This document shows positions 17,737-26,062 of a stretch of 64,000 nucleotides of DNA, piece by piece. The notes under the pieces were generated by a model that saw only the letters and a list, made by a program, of their open reading frames with translations, made no database searches and had not been told where the DNA came from. A program made the translations under genes and the position numbers. The stretch covers positions 5,084,001-5,148,000 of the forward strand of contig NZ_CP108054.1 of NCBI RefSeq assembly GCF_036173125.1. Direction: 5' to 3'. Source of the DNA: Streptomyces sp. NBC_00286. Its GTDB lineage: Bacteria > Actinomycetota > Actinomycetes > Streptomycetales > Streptomycetaceae. Each line of letters begins with the position of its first letter. The first letter of the stretch is position 1.

Positions 17737-17755
17737 CGATACCGGTCCTGTATCG
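17737..17755. promoter_or_regulatory. Inverted repeat CGATAC-N7-GTATCG upstream of pknB
   Basis: Six-base arms separated by 7 bp lie 119-137 bp upstream of the pknB ATG. The half-site is the same as in the palindrome upstream of fhaA. It could bind the same regulator with different spacing, or be chance. Confidence 0.35.
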
Positions 17756-17873
17756 GGTGACGGTTGTGGCCAGGTCAGTAAAGGCGAGCCGGGTACGGTA
17801 TGCCCGGACAGCACACCGCCGGACCACACAACTGGGTGCGGTCGGAACCGACGGAGAGGGCTGGTAGGTAGCT

Positions 17874-19907
17874 ATGGAAGAGCCGCGTCGCCTCGGCGGC
17901 CGGTACGAGCTGGGCCAGGTGCTCGGCCGTGGTGGCATGGCGGAGGTACATCTCGCCCATGACACACGGCTCGGCCGCACCGTGGCGGTGAAGACGCTGC
18001 GCGCGGACCTCGCGCGCGACCCGTCCTTCCAGGCCCGGTTCCGCCGGGAGGCCCAGTCGGCCGCCTCGCTCAACCATCCCGCGATCGTCGCCGTGTACGA
18101 CACGGGTGAGGACTACATCGAGGGCATCTCCATCCCGTACATCGTGATGGAGTACGTCGACGGGTCCACGCTGCGCGAGCTGCTGCACTCCGGGCGCAAA
18201 CTGCTGCCCGAGCGCGCCATGGAGATGACCATCGGCATCCTCCAGGCCCTCGAGTACTCACACCGCAACCAGATCGTCCACCGCGACATCAAGCCGGCGA
18301 ACGTCATGCTGACGCGCAACGGCCAGGTCAAGGTCATGGACTTCGGCATCGCCCGCGCCATGGGCGACTCCGGCATGACGATGACGCAGACCGCCGCGGT
18401 CATCGGCACCGCCCAGTACCTCTCACCGGAGCAGGCCAAGGGCGAGCAGGTCGACGCCCGGTCCGACCTGTACTCCACCGGCTGCCTGCTCTACGAGCTG
18501 CTGACGGTCCGGCCGCCCTTCGTGGGCGACTCCCCGGTCTCCGTCGCGTACCAGCACGTACGCGAGGAGCCGCAGCCGCCGAGCAACTTCGACCCCGAGA
18601 TCACGCCCGAGATGGACGCCATCGTCCTGAAGGCCCTGGTCAAGGACCCGGACTACCGCTACCAGTCCGCCGACGAGATGCGCGTCGACATCGAGGCCTG
18701 CCTCGACGGCCAGCCCGTCGCGGCCACCGCGGCTATGGGCTCCGTCGGCTACGGCGGCTACCCCGACGACAAGCCGACCACCGCCCTGCGCCCCACCCCC
18801 GGCGGCCAGCAGACGTCCATGCTCCCCCCGATGAACCCGGACGACGGCGGCTACGGCTTCGACGGAGGCGACCGCCGCCGCCCGAAGAAGAGCAACGCCT
18901 CTACGATCCTCCTGGTCGTCGCGGGCATCCTGGTCCTGGTCGGCGCGGTCCTGATCGGCCGGTGGGTGTTCAGCTCGACGGGCGGTGCGGGCGACGAGTC
19001 GTTCCCGGCACCCAACTTCGTCAACCGGACCTTGCCGGACGCCAGAGACATGGCGAAGAACGTCGACTTGAAGGTCGCGACGAAGGAACAGCCTTGCGAT
19101 GACACCCCGAAGGGCAGTGTCTGCGACCAGACCCCGAAGGCGAAGGACCCGGTCAACAAGGGCGACACGGTCACGCTGACGGTGTCGACGGGGGCGCCGA
19201 AGATCGCTGTGCCGGACGTCAAGAATCTGCCCTTCGAGAAGGCTGAGGCCACGCTCACGGAGAAGGGCTTCGATGTCCAGAGGAAGACCGAGGAGTCGGA
19301 CCGGACTGCCGGCATCGTCCTCGCCCAGGATCCGGAAGGCGGCTCGGAGGAGGAGAAGGGCTCGACCGTCACCCTGACCGTCGCCAAGGAGCAGGAGCAG
19401 GAAACCGTTCCGGACGTCACGGGCAGGACCTGTGACGAGGCCAAGGCCCAGATGGAGGCCAACAACCTCACCGGCGTCTGCGTCGACGTGGAGACGGACG
19501 ACGACAACCTGGTCGGCAAGGTCATCGCCACCGACCCCGAGGCCAACTCCCAGGCCGATCCGAACTCCACGGTGAACATCCAGATCGGCAAGGAAGCCGA
19601 GGACGAGGAGAAGGTCCAGGTCCCGCAGGTGGTCGGCCGGACCGTGGGCCAGGCCAAGCAGATCCTGAACCAGGCCGGCTTCACGAACATCCAGTTCCAG
19701 CCGGGCGCCGACCAGAGCGACACCGCGCTCGTCCAGGACCAGGACCCGGACCCGGGCCAGCAGGTCGACGACCCGGCCGGCACAACGATCACCCTCAACA
19801 CCATCGGCTTCAACAACAACGGCGGCAACAACAACGGCGGCGGAGACAACGGAGGCGGCGGCATATTCGGCGGCGTCAACGGCGCCTCCGCCCGCACCGA
19901 GGACTGA
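17874..19907 (+). CDS. pknB: PASTA-domain Ser/Thr protein kinase PknB
   Basis: A 677-aa transmembrane kinase. The cytoplasmic catalytic domain (about 10-275) has GRGGMAEV, the VAVK lysine at 40, HRDIKPANV with catalytic Asp138, and DFGIARA. One membrane helix lies near 343-366. Four extracytoplasmic PASTA repeats follow (about 378-650), which sense muropeptides or lipid II. The tail is Asn/Gly-rich. It phosphorylates FHA partners and envelope proteins. It ends 33 bp before a large palindromic terminator. Mycobacteria also carry pknA here; it is absent. Confidence 0.97.
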   Translation: MEEPRRLGGRYELGQVLGRGGMAEVHLAHDTRLGRTVAVKTLRADLARDPSFQARFRREAQSAASLNHPAIVAVYDTGEDYIEGISIPYIVMEYVDGSTLRELLHSGRKLLPERAMEMTIGILQALEYSHRNQIVHRDIKPANVMLTRNGQVKVMDFGIARAMGDSGMTMTQTAAVIGTAQYLSPEQAKGEQVDARSDLYSTGCLLYELLTVRPPFVGDSPVSVAYQHVREEPQPPSNFDPEITPEMDAIVLKALVKDPDYRYQSADEMRVDIEACLDGQPVAATAAMGSVGYGGYPDDKPTTALRPTPGGQQTSMLPPMNPDDGGYGFDGGDRRRPKKSNASTILLVVAGILVLVGAVLIGRWVFSSTGGAGDESFPAPNFVNRTLPDARDMAKNVDLKVATKEQPCDDTPKGSVCDQTPKAKDPVNKGDTVTLTVSTGAPKIAVPDVKNLPFEKAEATLTEKGFDVQRKTEESDRTAGIVLAQDPEGGSEEEKGSTVTLTVAKEQEQETVPDVTGRTCDEAKAQMEANNLTGVCVDVETDDDNLVGKVIATDPEANSQADPNSTVNIQIGKEAEDEEKVQVPQVVGRTVGQAKQILNQAGFTNIQFQPGADQSDTALVQDQDPDPGQQVDDPAGTTITLNTIGFNNNGGNNNGGGDNGGGGIFGGVNGASARTED

Positions 19908-19940
19908 CACCCACCCCGTCCTCATAGGGCCCGCATACGG

Positions 19941-19996
19941 CTCGTGAAAGAGGTCCGGCACCCTTCGTACGAAGGGTGCCGGACCTCTTTCACGAG
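19941..19996. terminator. 56-bp perfect palindrome, bidirectional terminator of pknB and srtE2
   Basis: Two 28-bp arms are exactly self-complementary with no spacer. Read either way, the stem ends in AAAGAG or CTCTTT. It lies between the convergent pknB and sortase genes, 33 and 34 bp from their stops. Confidence 0.9.
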
Positions 19997-20030
19997 TACT
20001 ACGACTGAGTCCCACAGGACCCCAGTCACA

Positions 20031-20771
20031 TCAGCGCAGCTCCTCCGGCGGCGTCCGCTCGTCGTCCACCTTCTCCACCCGGTCCAGCTCGCCCCACACC
20101 ACGTACCGGTACGTGGAGGTGAAGACCGGGGTGCAGGTCGTCAGCGTGATGTAGCGGCCCGGCTTCTTCTTGCCGGATTCCTTGGGGACGGGGGCGAGGA
20201 CATCGACGTTGTACTTGGAGGTCTCGGGGAGGGTCTCGTAGACCTTGTAGACGTACCACTCGTCCTTGGTCTCGAAGACGATCGGGTCGCCCTTCTTCAG
20301 CTTGTCGATGTTGTGGAACTTCGCGCCGTGCCCGTCGCGGTGCGCGGCCAGCGAGAAGTTGCCCTTCTTGTCCTGCGGGAGCGCGGACTTGATCGGGTCG
20401 GTGTAGTAGCCGGCGGTGCCGTCGTTGAGGGACTTGGCGGCGGTGCCCTTCTTGACCAGTACCTCGCCGTTCTTCATCGCGGGTACGTGCAGAAAGCCGA
20501 TGCCGTCCTTGGTGTCCAGGCCGATCGGACCGCGGTCCTCGGCCCAGTGGTCGCGCACCTTGTCGCCCTGCTTGTCGGCCTTGCGGTCCGCGACGACGTT
20601 CGTCCACCACAGCGAGTAGGCCACGAACAGGCCGAGGATCAGGCCCGCCGTGATGAGCAGTTCACCGAAGACGCTGACGGCCATCGCGATCCGGCCGGGG
20701 CCGCGACGGCGCGGTGCGGGCGAATGCGCCGATGCCGCGGTCTGCTCTTCGTGGTCGGTCGTCGCTGCCAC
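20031..20771 (-). CDS. srtE2: Class E sortase (SrtE2-type)
   Basis: A 246-aa membrane-anchored cysteine transpeptidase that attaches LPXTG/LAXTG-type surface proteins to peptidoglycan. The membrane helix is near residues 30-52. The catalytic triad is in AAHRDGHG (His), TLTTCTP (Cys213) and YRYVVWG (Arg). The GTG start at 20771 is 13 bp after the previous gene. In S. coelicolor the sortase next to pknB is SrtE2, which with SrtE1 is needed for chaplin anchoring and aerial growth. The symbol is assigned by position. Confidence 0.9.
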   Translation of the reverse strand: MAATTDHEEQTAASAHSPAPRRRGPGRIAMAVSVFGELLITAGLILGLFVAYSLWWTNVVADRKADKQGDKVRDHWAEDRGPIGLDTKDGIGFLHVPAMKNGEVLVKKGTAAKSLNDGTAGYYTDPIKSALPQDKKGNFSLAAHRDGHGAKFHNIDKLKKGDPIVFETKDEWYVYKVYETLPETSKYNVDVLAPVPKESGKKKPGRYITLTTCTPVFTSTYRYVVWGELDRVEKVDDERTPPEELR

Positions 20772-20784
20772 TCTTCATCTGTCC

Positions 20785-22026
20785 TTAACTGACGAGCGCA
20801 TCCGGCTTGCCCTTGCTGCGCGGCCGTTCCTCGACCATCTTGCCCCAGACGATCATCCGGTACTTGCTGGTGAACTCGGGAGTGCAGGTCGTCAAAGTGA
20901 TGTAGCGGCCCGCCGTGGTGAAACCCGACCCCTTGGGAATCGCGTCCAGGACGGCCGTATTGCTCGGCGCCGTCACCGGCAGGATCGACGCCATCGTGTA
21001 GACGAAGTACTGGTCCTGCGTCTCCACGACGATCGGATCGCCCGGCTGGAGCCGGTTGATGTACCGGAACGGCTCGCCATGCGTGTTGCGATGCCCGGCA
21101 AGCCCGAAGTTGCCCGTCTTCGCGTCCGGCATCGCCGTCTTCAGATCGTCCTCCGCGTAGTGACCGACCATGCCGCGGTCCAGCACCCGCTTCTTGTCGA
21201 TGCCCTCGGCGATCGGCACGACCACATCCAGCTTCGGAATGTGCAGAAGGGCGAAGCCCTGCCCCGGCTCGAACGCCCCCGGCTTCCGCTTGCCGGCCGC
21301 CCAGTCGTTCTGCAGACTGCTCGCCGCACTGCCCGCCTGGGCCTCCGCCCGGATGTTCGTCCACCACAGCTGATACGTCACGAACAGCAGCATCAGCACG
21401 CCCGTGGTGATGAACACCTCACCGATCGCCCGGCTGGCCATCACCGCCATTCCGGGCTTCTGCGCCCGAGCCGCCCGCCGCGCCTCCACGCGCGAGCGCG
21501 GCGTCGCGCCGTGCTCCTCCGCCGACTGCTCGTGCGTCGGCCCGCCATGCCGCCCATGCCGCTTGGCGGCCTTACGGCGGGCCGCACGGCCACCGGCATC
21601 CGGGGCATGGGAACGGGCGTGCGTGGCAGACCTGGCAGCCCGCATGGACTCGCTGTCCGGTACCCGCAGCGCGACGGTCTCTTCATCGATCGGGGGCATC
21701 GGAGGGGGCGACGAAGCGGGCACGTACGGCTGGGAGTACGCCTCCTCCTGCCACGCCTCTCCGTACGACGGCTCCCCGTGATCGAGCCTCGGCCTCGGGG
21801 AGGGTTCGTCGTACGAAGGCTCGTGCGAGGGCTCGTTCGACGGTGAAGACTGCGGCTCCGCGTACGACGAAGCCGTCTGCTCCCCGTACCAGTCCCGCGC
21901 ATACCCCTGCGGGTCGTACCACTCCTGCTCCGGCCCTGCAGCGCCGCCATACGCGGCAGCGGCCCCGTACACGGTGTCCTCACCGTACGGGGCGGCACTG
22001 TCGCGCTCGGGGCGCAGGGCGGTCAC
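20785..22026 (-). CDS. srtE1: Class E sortase with long cytoplasmic N-terminus (SrtE1-type)
   Basis: A 413-aa sortase. About 195 residues, acidic and Tyr/Pro/Ser-rich then basic, precede the membrane helix VFITTGVLMLLFVTYQLWW; this tail is unusually long for the family. The catalytic domain has GHRNTHGEPF (His), TLTTCTPEF (Cys381) and YRMIVWG (Arg). The GTG at 22026 overlaps the pabA stop by 4 bp. It resembles the SrtE1/SrtE2 pair that displays long chaplins in Streptomyces. What the long tail does is not known. Confidence 0.9.
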   Translation of the reverse strand: MTALRPERDSAAPYGEDTVYGAAAAYGGAAGPEQEWYDPQGYARDWYGEQTASSYAEPQSSPSNEPSHEPSYDEPSPRPRLDHGEPSYGEAWQEEAYSQPYVPASSPPPMPPIDEETVALRVPDSESMRAARSATHARSHAPDAGGRAARRKAAKRHGRHGGPTHEQSAEEHGATPRSRVEARRAARAQKPGMAVMASRAIGEVFITTGVLMLLFVTYQLWWTNIRAEAQAGSAASSLQNDWAAGKRKPGAFEPGQGFALLHIPKLDVVVPIAEGIDKKRVLDRGMVGHYAEDDLKTAMPDAKTGNFGLAGHRNTHGEPFRYINRLQPGDPIVVETQDQYFVYTMASILPVTAPSNTAVLDAIPKGSGFTTAGRYITLTTCTPEFTSKYRMIVWGKMVEERPRSKGKPDALVS

Positions 22027-22661
22027 GCCGTGGCCCTGCCCACCACCGGGGCAAGCCCCGTCGACCTGGCCACGGCCTCCGGGTCACCGCACTCGGCCAG
22101 CCAGTTGGCCAGCATGCGGTGACCGTGCTCGGTCAGCACCGACTCGGGATGGAACTGCACACCCTCGACGGGCAGTTCACGATGCCGCAGCCCCATGATG
22201 ATCCCGTCATGCGTACGGGCCGTGACCTCCAGCTCAGCCGGAACGGTGCCCGGCTCGGCGGCCAGCGAGTGGTAACGCGTCGCCGTGAAGGGCGACGGCA
22301 GCCCCGCGAAGACACCCCGCTCCGCGTGCTCGACGAGGGAGGTCTTGCCGTGCAGCAGTTCGGGCGCTCGGTCCACCACGCCGCCGTACGCCACCTGCAT
22401 CGACTGCATGCCCAGGCAGACCCCGAAGACGGGGACACCGGTCGCCGCACAGTGCCGCACCATGTCGACGCAGACACCGGCCTCTTCCGGAGTGCCGGGC
22501 CCGGGCGACAGCAGCACACCCGCGAAGCCGTCCTGGGCATGCGCCGTCGACACCTCGTCGTTGCGCAGCACCTCGCACTCGGCGCCCAGCTGATACAGGT
22601 ACTGGACCAGGTTGAAGACGAAGCTGTCGTAATTGTCGACGACGAGAATCCGCGCGCTCAC
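22023..22661 (-). CDS. pabA: Class I glutamine amidotransferase, PabA/TrpG type
   Basis: A 212-aa amidotransferase that releases ammonia from glutamine for an aminodeoxychorismate or anthranilate synthase. The opening VVDNYDSFVFNLVQYL, oxyanion loop SPGPGTP, nucleophile loop GVCLGMQS (Cys near 81) and the downstream GVQFHPES (catalytic His) are all intact. The GTG at 22661 overlaps the 53-aa gene (GTGA). A frame extending to 22844 is not supported. This amidotransferase next to pknB is conserved in actinobacteria; the synthase it serves is elsewhere. Confidence 0.93.
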   Translation of the reverse strand: MSARILVVDNYDSFVFNLVQYLYQLGAECEVLRNDEVSTAHAQDGFAGVLLSPGPGTPEEAGVCVDMVRHCAATGVPVFGVCLGMQSMQVAYGGVVDRAPELLHGKTSLVEHAERGVFAGLPSPFTATRYHSLAAEPGTVPAELEVTARTHDGIIMGLRHRELPVEGVQFHPESVLTEHGHRMLANWLAECGDPEAVARSTGLAPVVGRATA

Positions 22662-22819
22662 TGGTTGTCCACCGTCACATCGTTGAAGGGAAGCAGCGGT
22701 TCGGCCCACGGGAAGACGTACTGGAACAGCACATAGACCACCGCGAGCACAAGCACGAGCGAAATCAGCGCCCGCATCAAGGTGTTTCCCGGCAGATGCC
22801 GCCAGATCCAGCCGTACAT
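22658..22819 (-). CDS. 53-aa single-pass membrane protein between sortase and pabA genes
   Basis: A small protein with the opening MYGWIWRHLPGNTLMR, one strongly hydrophobic helix (ALISLVLVLAVVYVLFQYVF, about 17-36) and a short C-terminal tail ending DVTVDNQ. The ATG at 22819 has AAGGGACGG just upstream. It overlaps pabA by 4 bp and begins 31 bp after the third sortase gene. Its position inside the sortase operon suggests an envelope role, but no family was recognised. Confidence 0.75.
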   Translation of the reverse strand: MYGWIWRHLPGNTLMRALISLVLVLAVVYVLFQYVFPWAEPLLPFNDVTVDNQ

Positions 22820-22850
22820 GCCGTCCCTTCCGTCGCCGTACCACACCAGA

Positions 22851-23546
22851 CTAACGGCGCAGCGCCTCAGGTTTCCCAGCCTCCACGGGCTGTGTGGCAT
22901 CAAGGTGCGCCCACACGATCAGCCGGTGGCTGCGGCCCCATTCCGGTTCACAGGTCGTCAGCGTCAGATAGCGGCCCTCGCGGGTGTATCCGGACTTGGG
23001 TGGCACAGGGTCGATCACGGCGATGTCCGTGGGCACTGTTTTGTAGGGCCCCTTGTCGATCCGGTACGTGAACCATGTCGTGCCGTCGGTCAGCACCACC
23101 GCGTCGCCGGCGCGCAGCTTGGGGAAGTCCTTGAACGGGTCCCCGTAGGTGCGGCGATGGCCCGCGACGGCGAAGTTGCCCTCCTGGCCGAGCTGCGCGG
23201 TGCTCGCGTAGTGGCCGAGGCCCTTCTTGAGGGTGTCGGTCTTCGTGCCTTCGAGGACGGGCTTGTTCCACGTGAAACCGAGCCTCGGGATGTACATGAC
23301 GGCGAAGGGATCGCCGTCCTCGTACGGCGCCGGCGGCTCGGGATTCTCGGGAGTAGGGGCCCCAGACGCCTCGGACTCGGCCGCGACCGTCCCCTTCGAC
23401 CACCGGTCCTGGAGGCTGGCGATCTGGTCGTCCATCGCACTGTCGGCCTTCACGCCCGTCCATAAGAGCACGTAGGCGACAAACAGCACGATCACGCTGC
23501 CACCGGTGATACACAGTTCGCTCAACGTCCTGATGATCACTCGCAT
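22851..23546 (-). CDS. Third class E sortase, with an in-frame TTA codon
   Basis: A 231-aa sortase. An N-terminal membrane helix (about 13-31) leads to a Pro/Glu-rich spacer and the catalytic domain. The triad is in VAGHRRTYGDPF (His), TLTTCEPEW (Cys199) and HRLIVWAHL (Arg). It differs from its two neighbours in having Glu after the catalytic Cys. Codon 28 (23463-23465, reverse) is TTA, in the membrane helix, so translation should depend on the bldA tRNA. A degenerate parS overlaps the coding sequence at 23274-23289. Confidence 0.9.
   Translation of the reverse strand: MRVIIRTLSELCITGGSVIVLFVAYVLLWTGVKADSAMDDQIASLQDRWSKGTVAAESEASGAPTPENPEPPAPYEDGDPFAVMYIPRLGFTWNKPVLEGTKTDTLKKGLGHYASTAQLGQEGNFAVAGHRRTYGDPFKDFPKLRAGDAVVLTDGTTWFTYRIDKGPYKTVPTDIAVIDPVPPKSGYTREGRYLTLTTCEPEWGRSHRLIVWAHLDATQPVEAGKPEALRR
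23274..23289. other. Degenerate parS (TGTTCCACGTGAAACC)
   Basis: 14 of 16 positions match TGTTTCACGTGAAACA, and 13 of 14 in the core. It lies within the third sortase gene, about 20 kb from oriC. ParB binding here is uncertain. Confidence 0.4.
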
Positions 23547-23564
23547 CGGCGGCTCCCGGCGCGC

Positions 23565-24344
23565 TTACTCCACAGGCTTCGCGTAGTGGAGATCCACTGT
23601 GCCCGAGTAGCCGGGAAGAGTCACTGGCCCTTCCTCCTCGACTTTCCAGCCGAGCCCATAGACGTTGACGTACACCATGTAGTTCTGGATAGCGGGCGAC
23701 GCGGTCAGGGCCCTCTGCAGTTTCTCCGGGTCACCGACCGCCGTGATCTTGTACGGGGGCGAGTAGACCCGGCCCTGAAGGATCAGGGTGTTGCCCACGC
23801 AGCGAACGGCACTGGTGGAGATCAACCGCTGATCCATGACCTTGATCCCCTTGGCACCGCCCTGCCACATGGCGTTGACCACGGCCTGCAGATCCTGCTG
23901 GTGAATGACCAGGTAGTCCGGCTGCGGCTCGGGATAACCGGGAAGCTTGGCCGTGGCGTTCGGCGGAGCATCGTTCAACGTGACCGTGAGCGCCTCGCCC
24001 TTGAGCTTCTGCGTACCCGCGTTCTTCTCCAGAGCCGCGAGCCTGTCGTCCTCCGCCTTCGTACTGCCGTCATCACGGTCGGCCAGCGCCTCGACGTCCT
24101 CACGCAAGGTCGCGTTGCTCTCGTCGAGCCGGCCGTTCTTGTGACTGCGCTCGTGAATGAGATCGGAGAGCTTCAGCAACGAGGCATCCGTCCGGATATT
24201 GGTGCCCTTGGCCGTATTGAAACTGGTGAAGAAGATCAACCCGGCGAGCGCGAACACAGCCGCCGTCAGCACACGCACCGGCCGAAATCGCCGCATACGC
24301 ACAGGGCTGGAACTCGCCTGGGACGAGTCGGCAGAATTGCTCAA
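23565..24344 (-). CDS. DUF881 family membrane-anchored protein
   Basis: A 259-aa protein. An N-terminal anchor (about 26-42, VLTAAVFALAGLIFFTSF) is followed by a predicted coiled coil (about 60-110) and the DUF881 domain with NAMWQGGAKGIKVMDQRL. The overall plan resembles division and envelope scaffold proteins, and the family is conserved beside crgA in actinobacteria, but its function is unproven. The start is TTG at 24344 with AAGGG upstream. It is the first gene of the sortase operon and is divergent from crgA, sharing a 142-bp promoter region. Confidence 0.85.
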   Translation of the reverse strand: MSNSADSSQASSSPVRMRRFRPVRVLTAAVFALAGLIFFTSFNTAKGTNIRTDASLLKLSDLIHERSHKNGRLDESNATLREDVEALADRDDGSTKAEDDRLAALEKNAGTQKLKGEALTVTLNDAPPNATAKLPGYPEPQPDYLVIHQQDLQAVVNAMWQGGAKGIKVMDQRLISTSAVRCVGNTLILQGRVYSPPYKITAVGDPEKLQRALTASPAIQNYMVYVNVYGLGWKVEEEGPVTLPGYSGTVDLHYAKPVE

Positions 24345-24486
24345 CGTACCCTTATCTCCTTCGGCGCCGCGGAAGCACTACGCTAACGGACGCCCGGGGG
24401 AGCGCTAAGAGTCCCCTTGTACGCTGCCCCGGAGCCAGCCAACGTTCCCTGCGCGGCCACGCAGCGCATCGACAGGAGAGACCCTC

Positions 24487-24741
24487 GTGCCGAAGTCACG
24501 TATCCGCAAGAAGGCCGACTACACGCCGCCCCCGGCGAAGCAGGCAACCAATATCAAGCTGACCAGCCGCAGCTGGGTCGCTCCGGTCATGCTGGCCATG
24601 TTCCTCATCGGCCTGGCCTGGATCGTCGTTTTCTATGTGACGGACGGCTCACTGCCGATCGACGCGTTCGGCAACTGGAACATCGTGGTCGGCTTCGGGT
24701 TCATCGCCGCGGGATTCGCCGTTTCTACGCAGTGGAAGTAA
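24487..24741 (+). CDS. crgA: Cell division protein CrgA
   Basis: An 84-aa protein with two membrane helices (about 34-53 and 66-79) after a basic N-terminus, [16 protein letters not shown], which is the family signature. CrgA coordinates growth and septation in Streptomyces by opposing FtsZ ring assembly, and in mycobacteria it recruits divisome parts. The GTG at 24487 is preceded by CAGGAGAG. A DnaA-box cluster lies immediately downstream. Confidence 0.95.
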   Translation: MPKSRIRKKADYTPPPAKQATNIKLTSRSWVAPVMLAMFLIGLAWIVVFYVTDGSLPIDAFGNWNIVVGFGFIAAGFAVSTQWK

Positions 24742-24800
24742 CGCGGCCCCAAGGTGTCGGGGAGCTGTACGCAAGTGCTGGCTCTCCCTGCCCATGAGAG

Positions 24801-25015
24801 TTATCCACAGCCATCCACAACCGTCCACAGTGGGGCGGTGGAAAACATCCGAAGATCTGTGGATAACCCATCGGGAGTTGACACCGGTGTGACTGGCCCA
24901 CTGGGACCCAGAAGTCTGTTCGCCCCTTGTCCTGCCTGGGAAAACGCAGGTCAGCGACAAGGGGCACACCTGTTCCCACACAGCATGCACAAGATCCGGC
25001 ACAGTCTGTGGACAA
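24801..25015. promoter_or_regulatory. DnaA-box cluster between crgA and the rhomboid gene
   Basis: TTATCCACA (24801), CCATCCACA (24811) and CCGTCCACA (24821) start exactly 10 bp apart, so they lie on one face of the helix. TGTGGATAA (24858-24866) and TGTGGACAA (25007-25015) point the other way. Three of the five are perfect. There is no open reading frame in the 283-bp gap. DnaA-box clusters away from oriC that titrate DnaA have been described in S. coelicolor. Confidence 0.75.
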
Positions 25016-25024
25016 CGCCGTCCC

Positions 25025-25918
25025 TCAGGTGAGCTGACCGGTCCTGACGAGTGTCATGACCACAACCGCGATCAGCACCAGTGCGCAGACGCCGTACTGG
25101 ATCAGAGCCCGCCGTCCACGGGGTGCGTGGACCATCGCGTAGCCGATGACTACGCCGCCGACGAGGCCGCCGATGTGGGCTTCCCAGGCGATGTTGCTCC
25201 ACCCGAAGGTGAAGATCAGGTTGATCACGAGGAGGGCGATGACGGGGCGCATGTCGTAGTTGAGGCGCCGCATGAGTATGGCGGTGGCGCCGAAGAGGCC
25301 GAAGATGGCGCCGGAGGCGCCGAGCGAGGGCTGGTTGGGTTCGGCGAGGAGGTAAGTGAGGGCGCTGCCTGCGAGGCCGGAGATTGCGTAGAGGGCGATG
25401 TAGCGGGCGCGGCCGAGGGCTGCTTCGAGGGGGCCGCCGATCCACCACAGGCTGAGCATGTTGAAGGCGATGTGGATGACGCTGCCGTGCAGGAACATGG
25501 CCGTGACGAGGCGGTACCACTGTCCTTCGGCGACGCCTTCGAGGCCGAGGCCCGGCACGAGGGCGCGGCCGATGAGGTCGAAGCTGTCGGTGAAGCGGTC
25601 GCCGATGGAGAGCTGCACGAGGAAGAGCGCGAGGTTGAGGCCGAGGAGGATCTTGGTGACGAGCCTCGGGTCTTCGGTGAGCGTGCCGCCTGCGAGGGTG
25701 CGCGGCTGGCTGGCGGTCGGTGAGTGGCCTGTGCCGGATCCGCTTCGTACGCACTCGGGGCACTGGAAGCCGACCGAGGCGCTGATCATGCACTCGGGGC
25801 AGATGGAGCGCTCGCAGCGGGTGCAGCTGATGCCGGTCTCCCGGTCGGGGTGCCGGTAGCAGGTGGGCAGGCTCTGGGCGTCCTGCGGTCCCTGCGGGCT
25901 GCCTGGCACCTGGTCCAT
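25025..25918 (-). CDS. Rhomboid intramembrane serine protease with N-terminal zinc finger
   Basis: A 297-aa protein. Residues 1-55 hold a B-box-like zinc finger with the pairs CTRC, CPEC and CPEC plus His and Cys at YRHPDRETGISC. Six to seven membrane helices follow. The rhomboid catalytic serine is in SLGASGAIFG and the histidine in EAHIGGLVGG. It cleaves substrates inside the membrane. The ATG at 25918 begins MDQVPGSPQ. It lies downstream of ppiA in the same direction, behind a hairpin. No substrate is known. Confidence 0.93.
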   Translation of the reverse strand: MDQVPGSPQGPQDAQSLPTCYRHPDRETGISCTRCERSICPECMISASVGFQCPECVRSGSGTGHSPTASQPRTLAGGTLTEDPRLVTKILLGLNLALFLVQLSIGDRFTDSFDLIGRALVPGLGLEGVAEGQWYRLVTAMFLHGSVIHIAFNMLSLWWIGGPLEAALGRARYIALYAISGLAGSALTYLLAEPNQPSLGASGAIFGLFGATAILMRRLNYDMRPVIALLVINLIFTFGWSNIAWEAHIGGLVGGVVIGYAMVHAPRGRRALIQYGVCALVLIAVVVMTLVRTGQLT

Positions 25919-25975
25919 GGGGTCCCCTCATTCTCCGTACGACGGGCACACGGCGGTGTCCCTGGGACGCGTACC

Positions 25976-26024
25976 CCAATGCACCGCCCCGCCCTTCCTT
26001 CTACGGACGGGCGGGGCACATTGG
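25976..26024 (-). terminator. Hairpin between ppiA and the rhomboid gene
   Basis: The outer stem CCAATG/CATTGG and inner stem CCCCGCCC/GGGCGGGG are separated by an internal loop, with a 14-base apical loop. It probably terminates ppiA. Confidence 0.6.
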
Positions 26025-26062
26025 TTCCCTGGCCTTGGCGGTTGTGAGCGGAGGTTCGGGTC

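Noticed and set aside
18423..20015. 530-aa open frame antisense to pknB
   Set aside because: It is a GC-bias shadow of the PASTA and kinase coding region with no recognisable domains.
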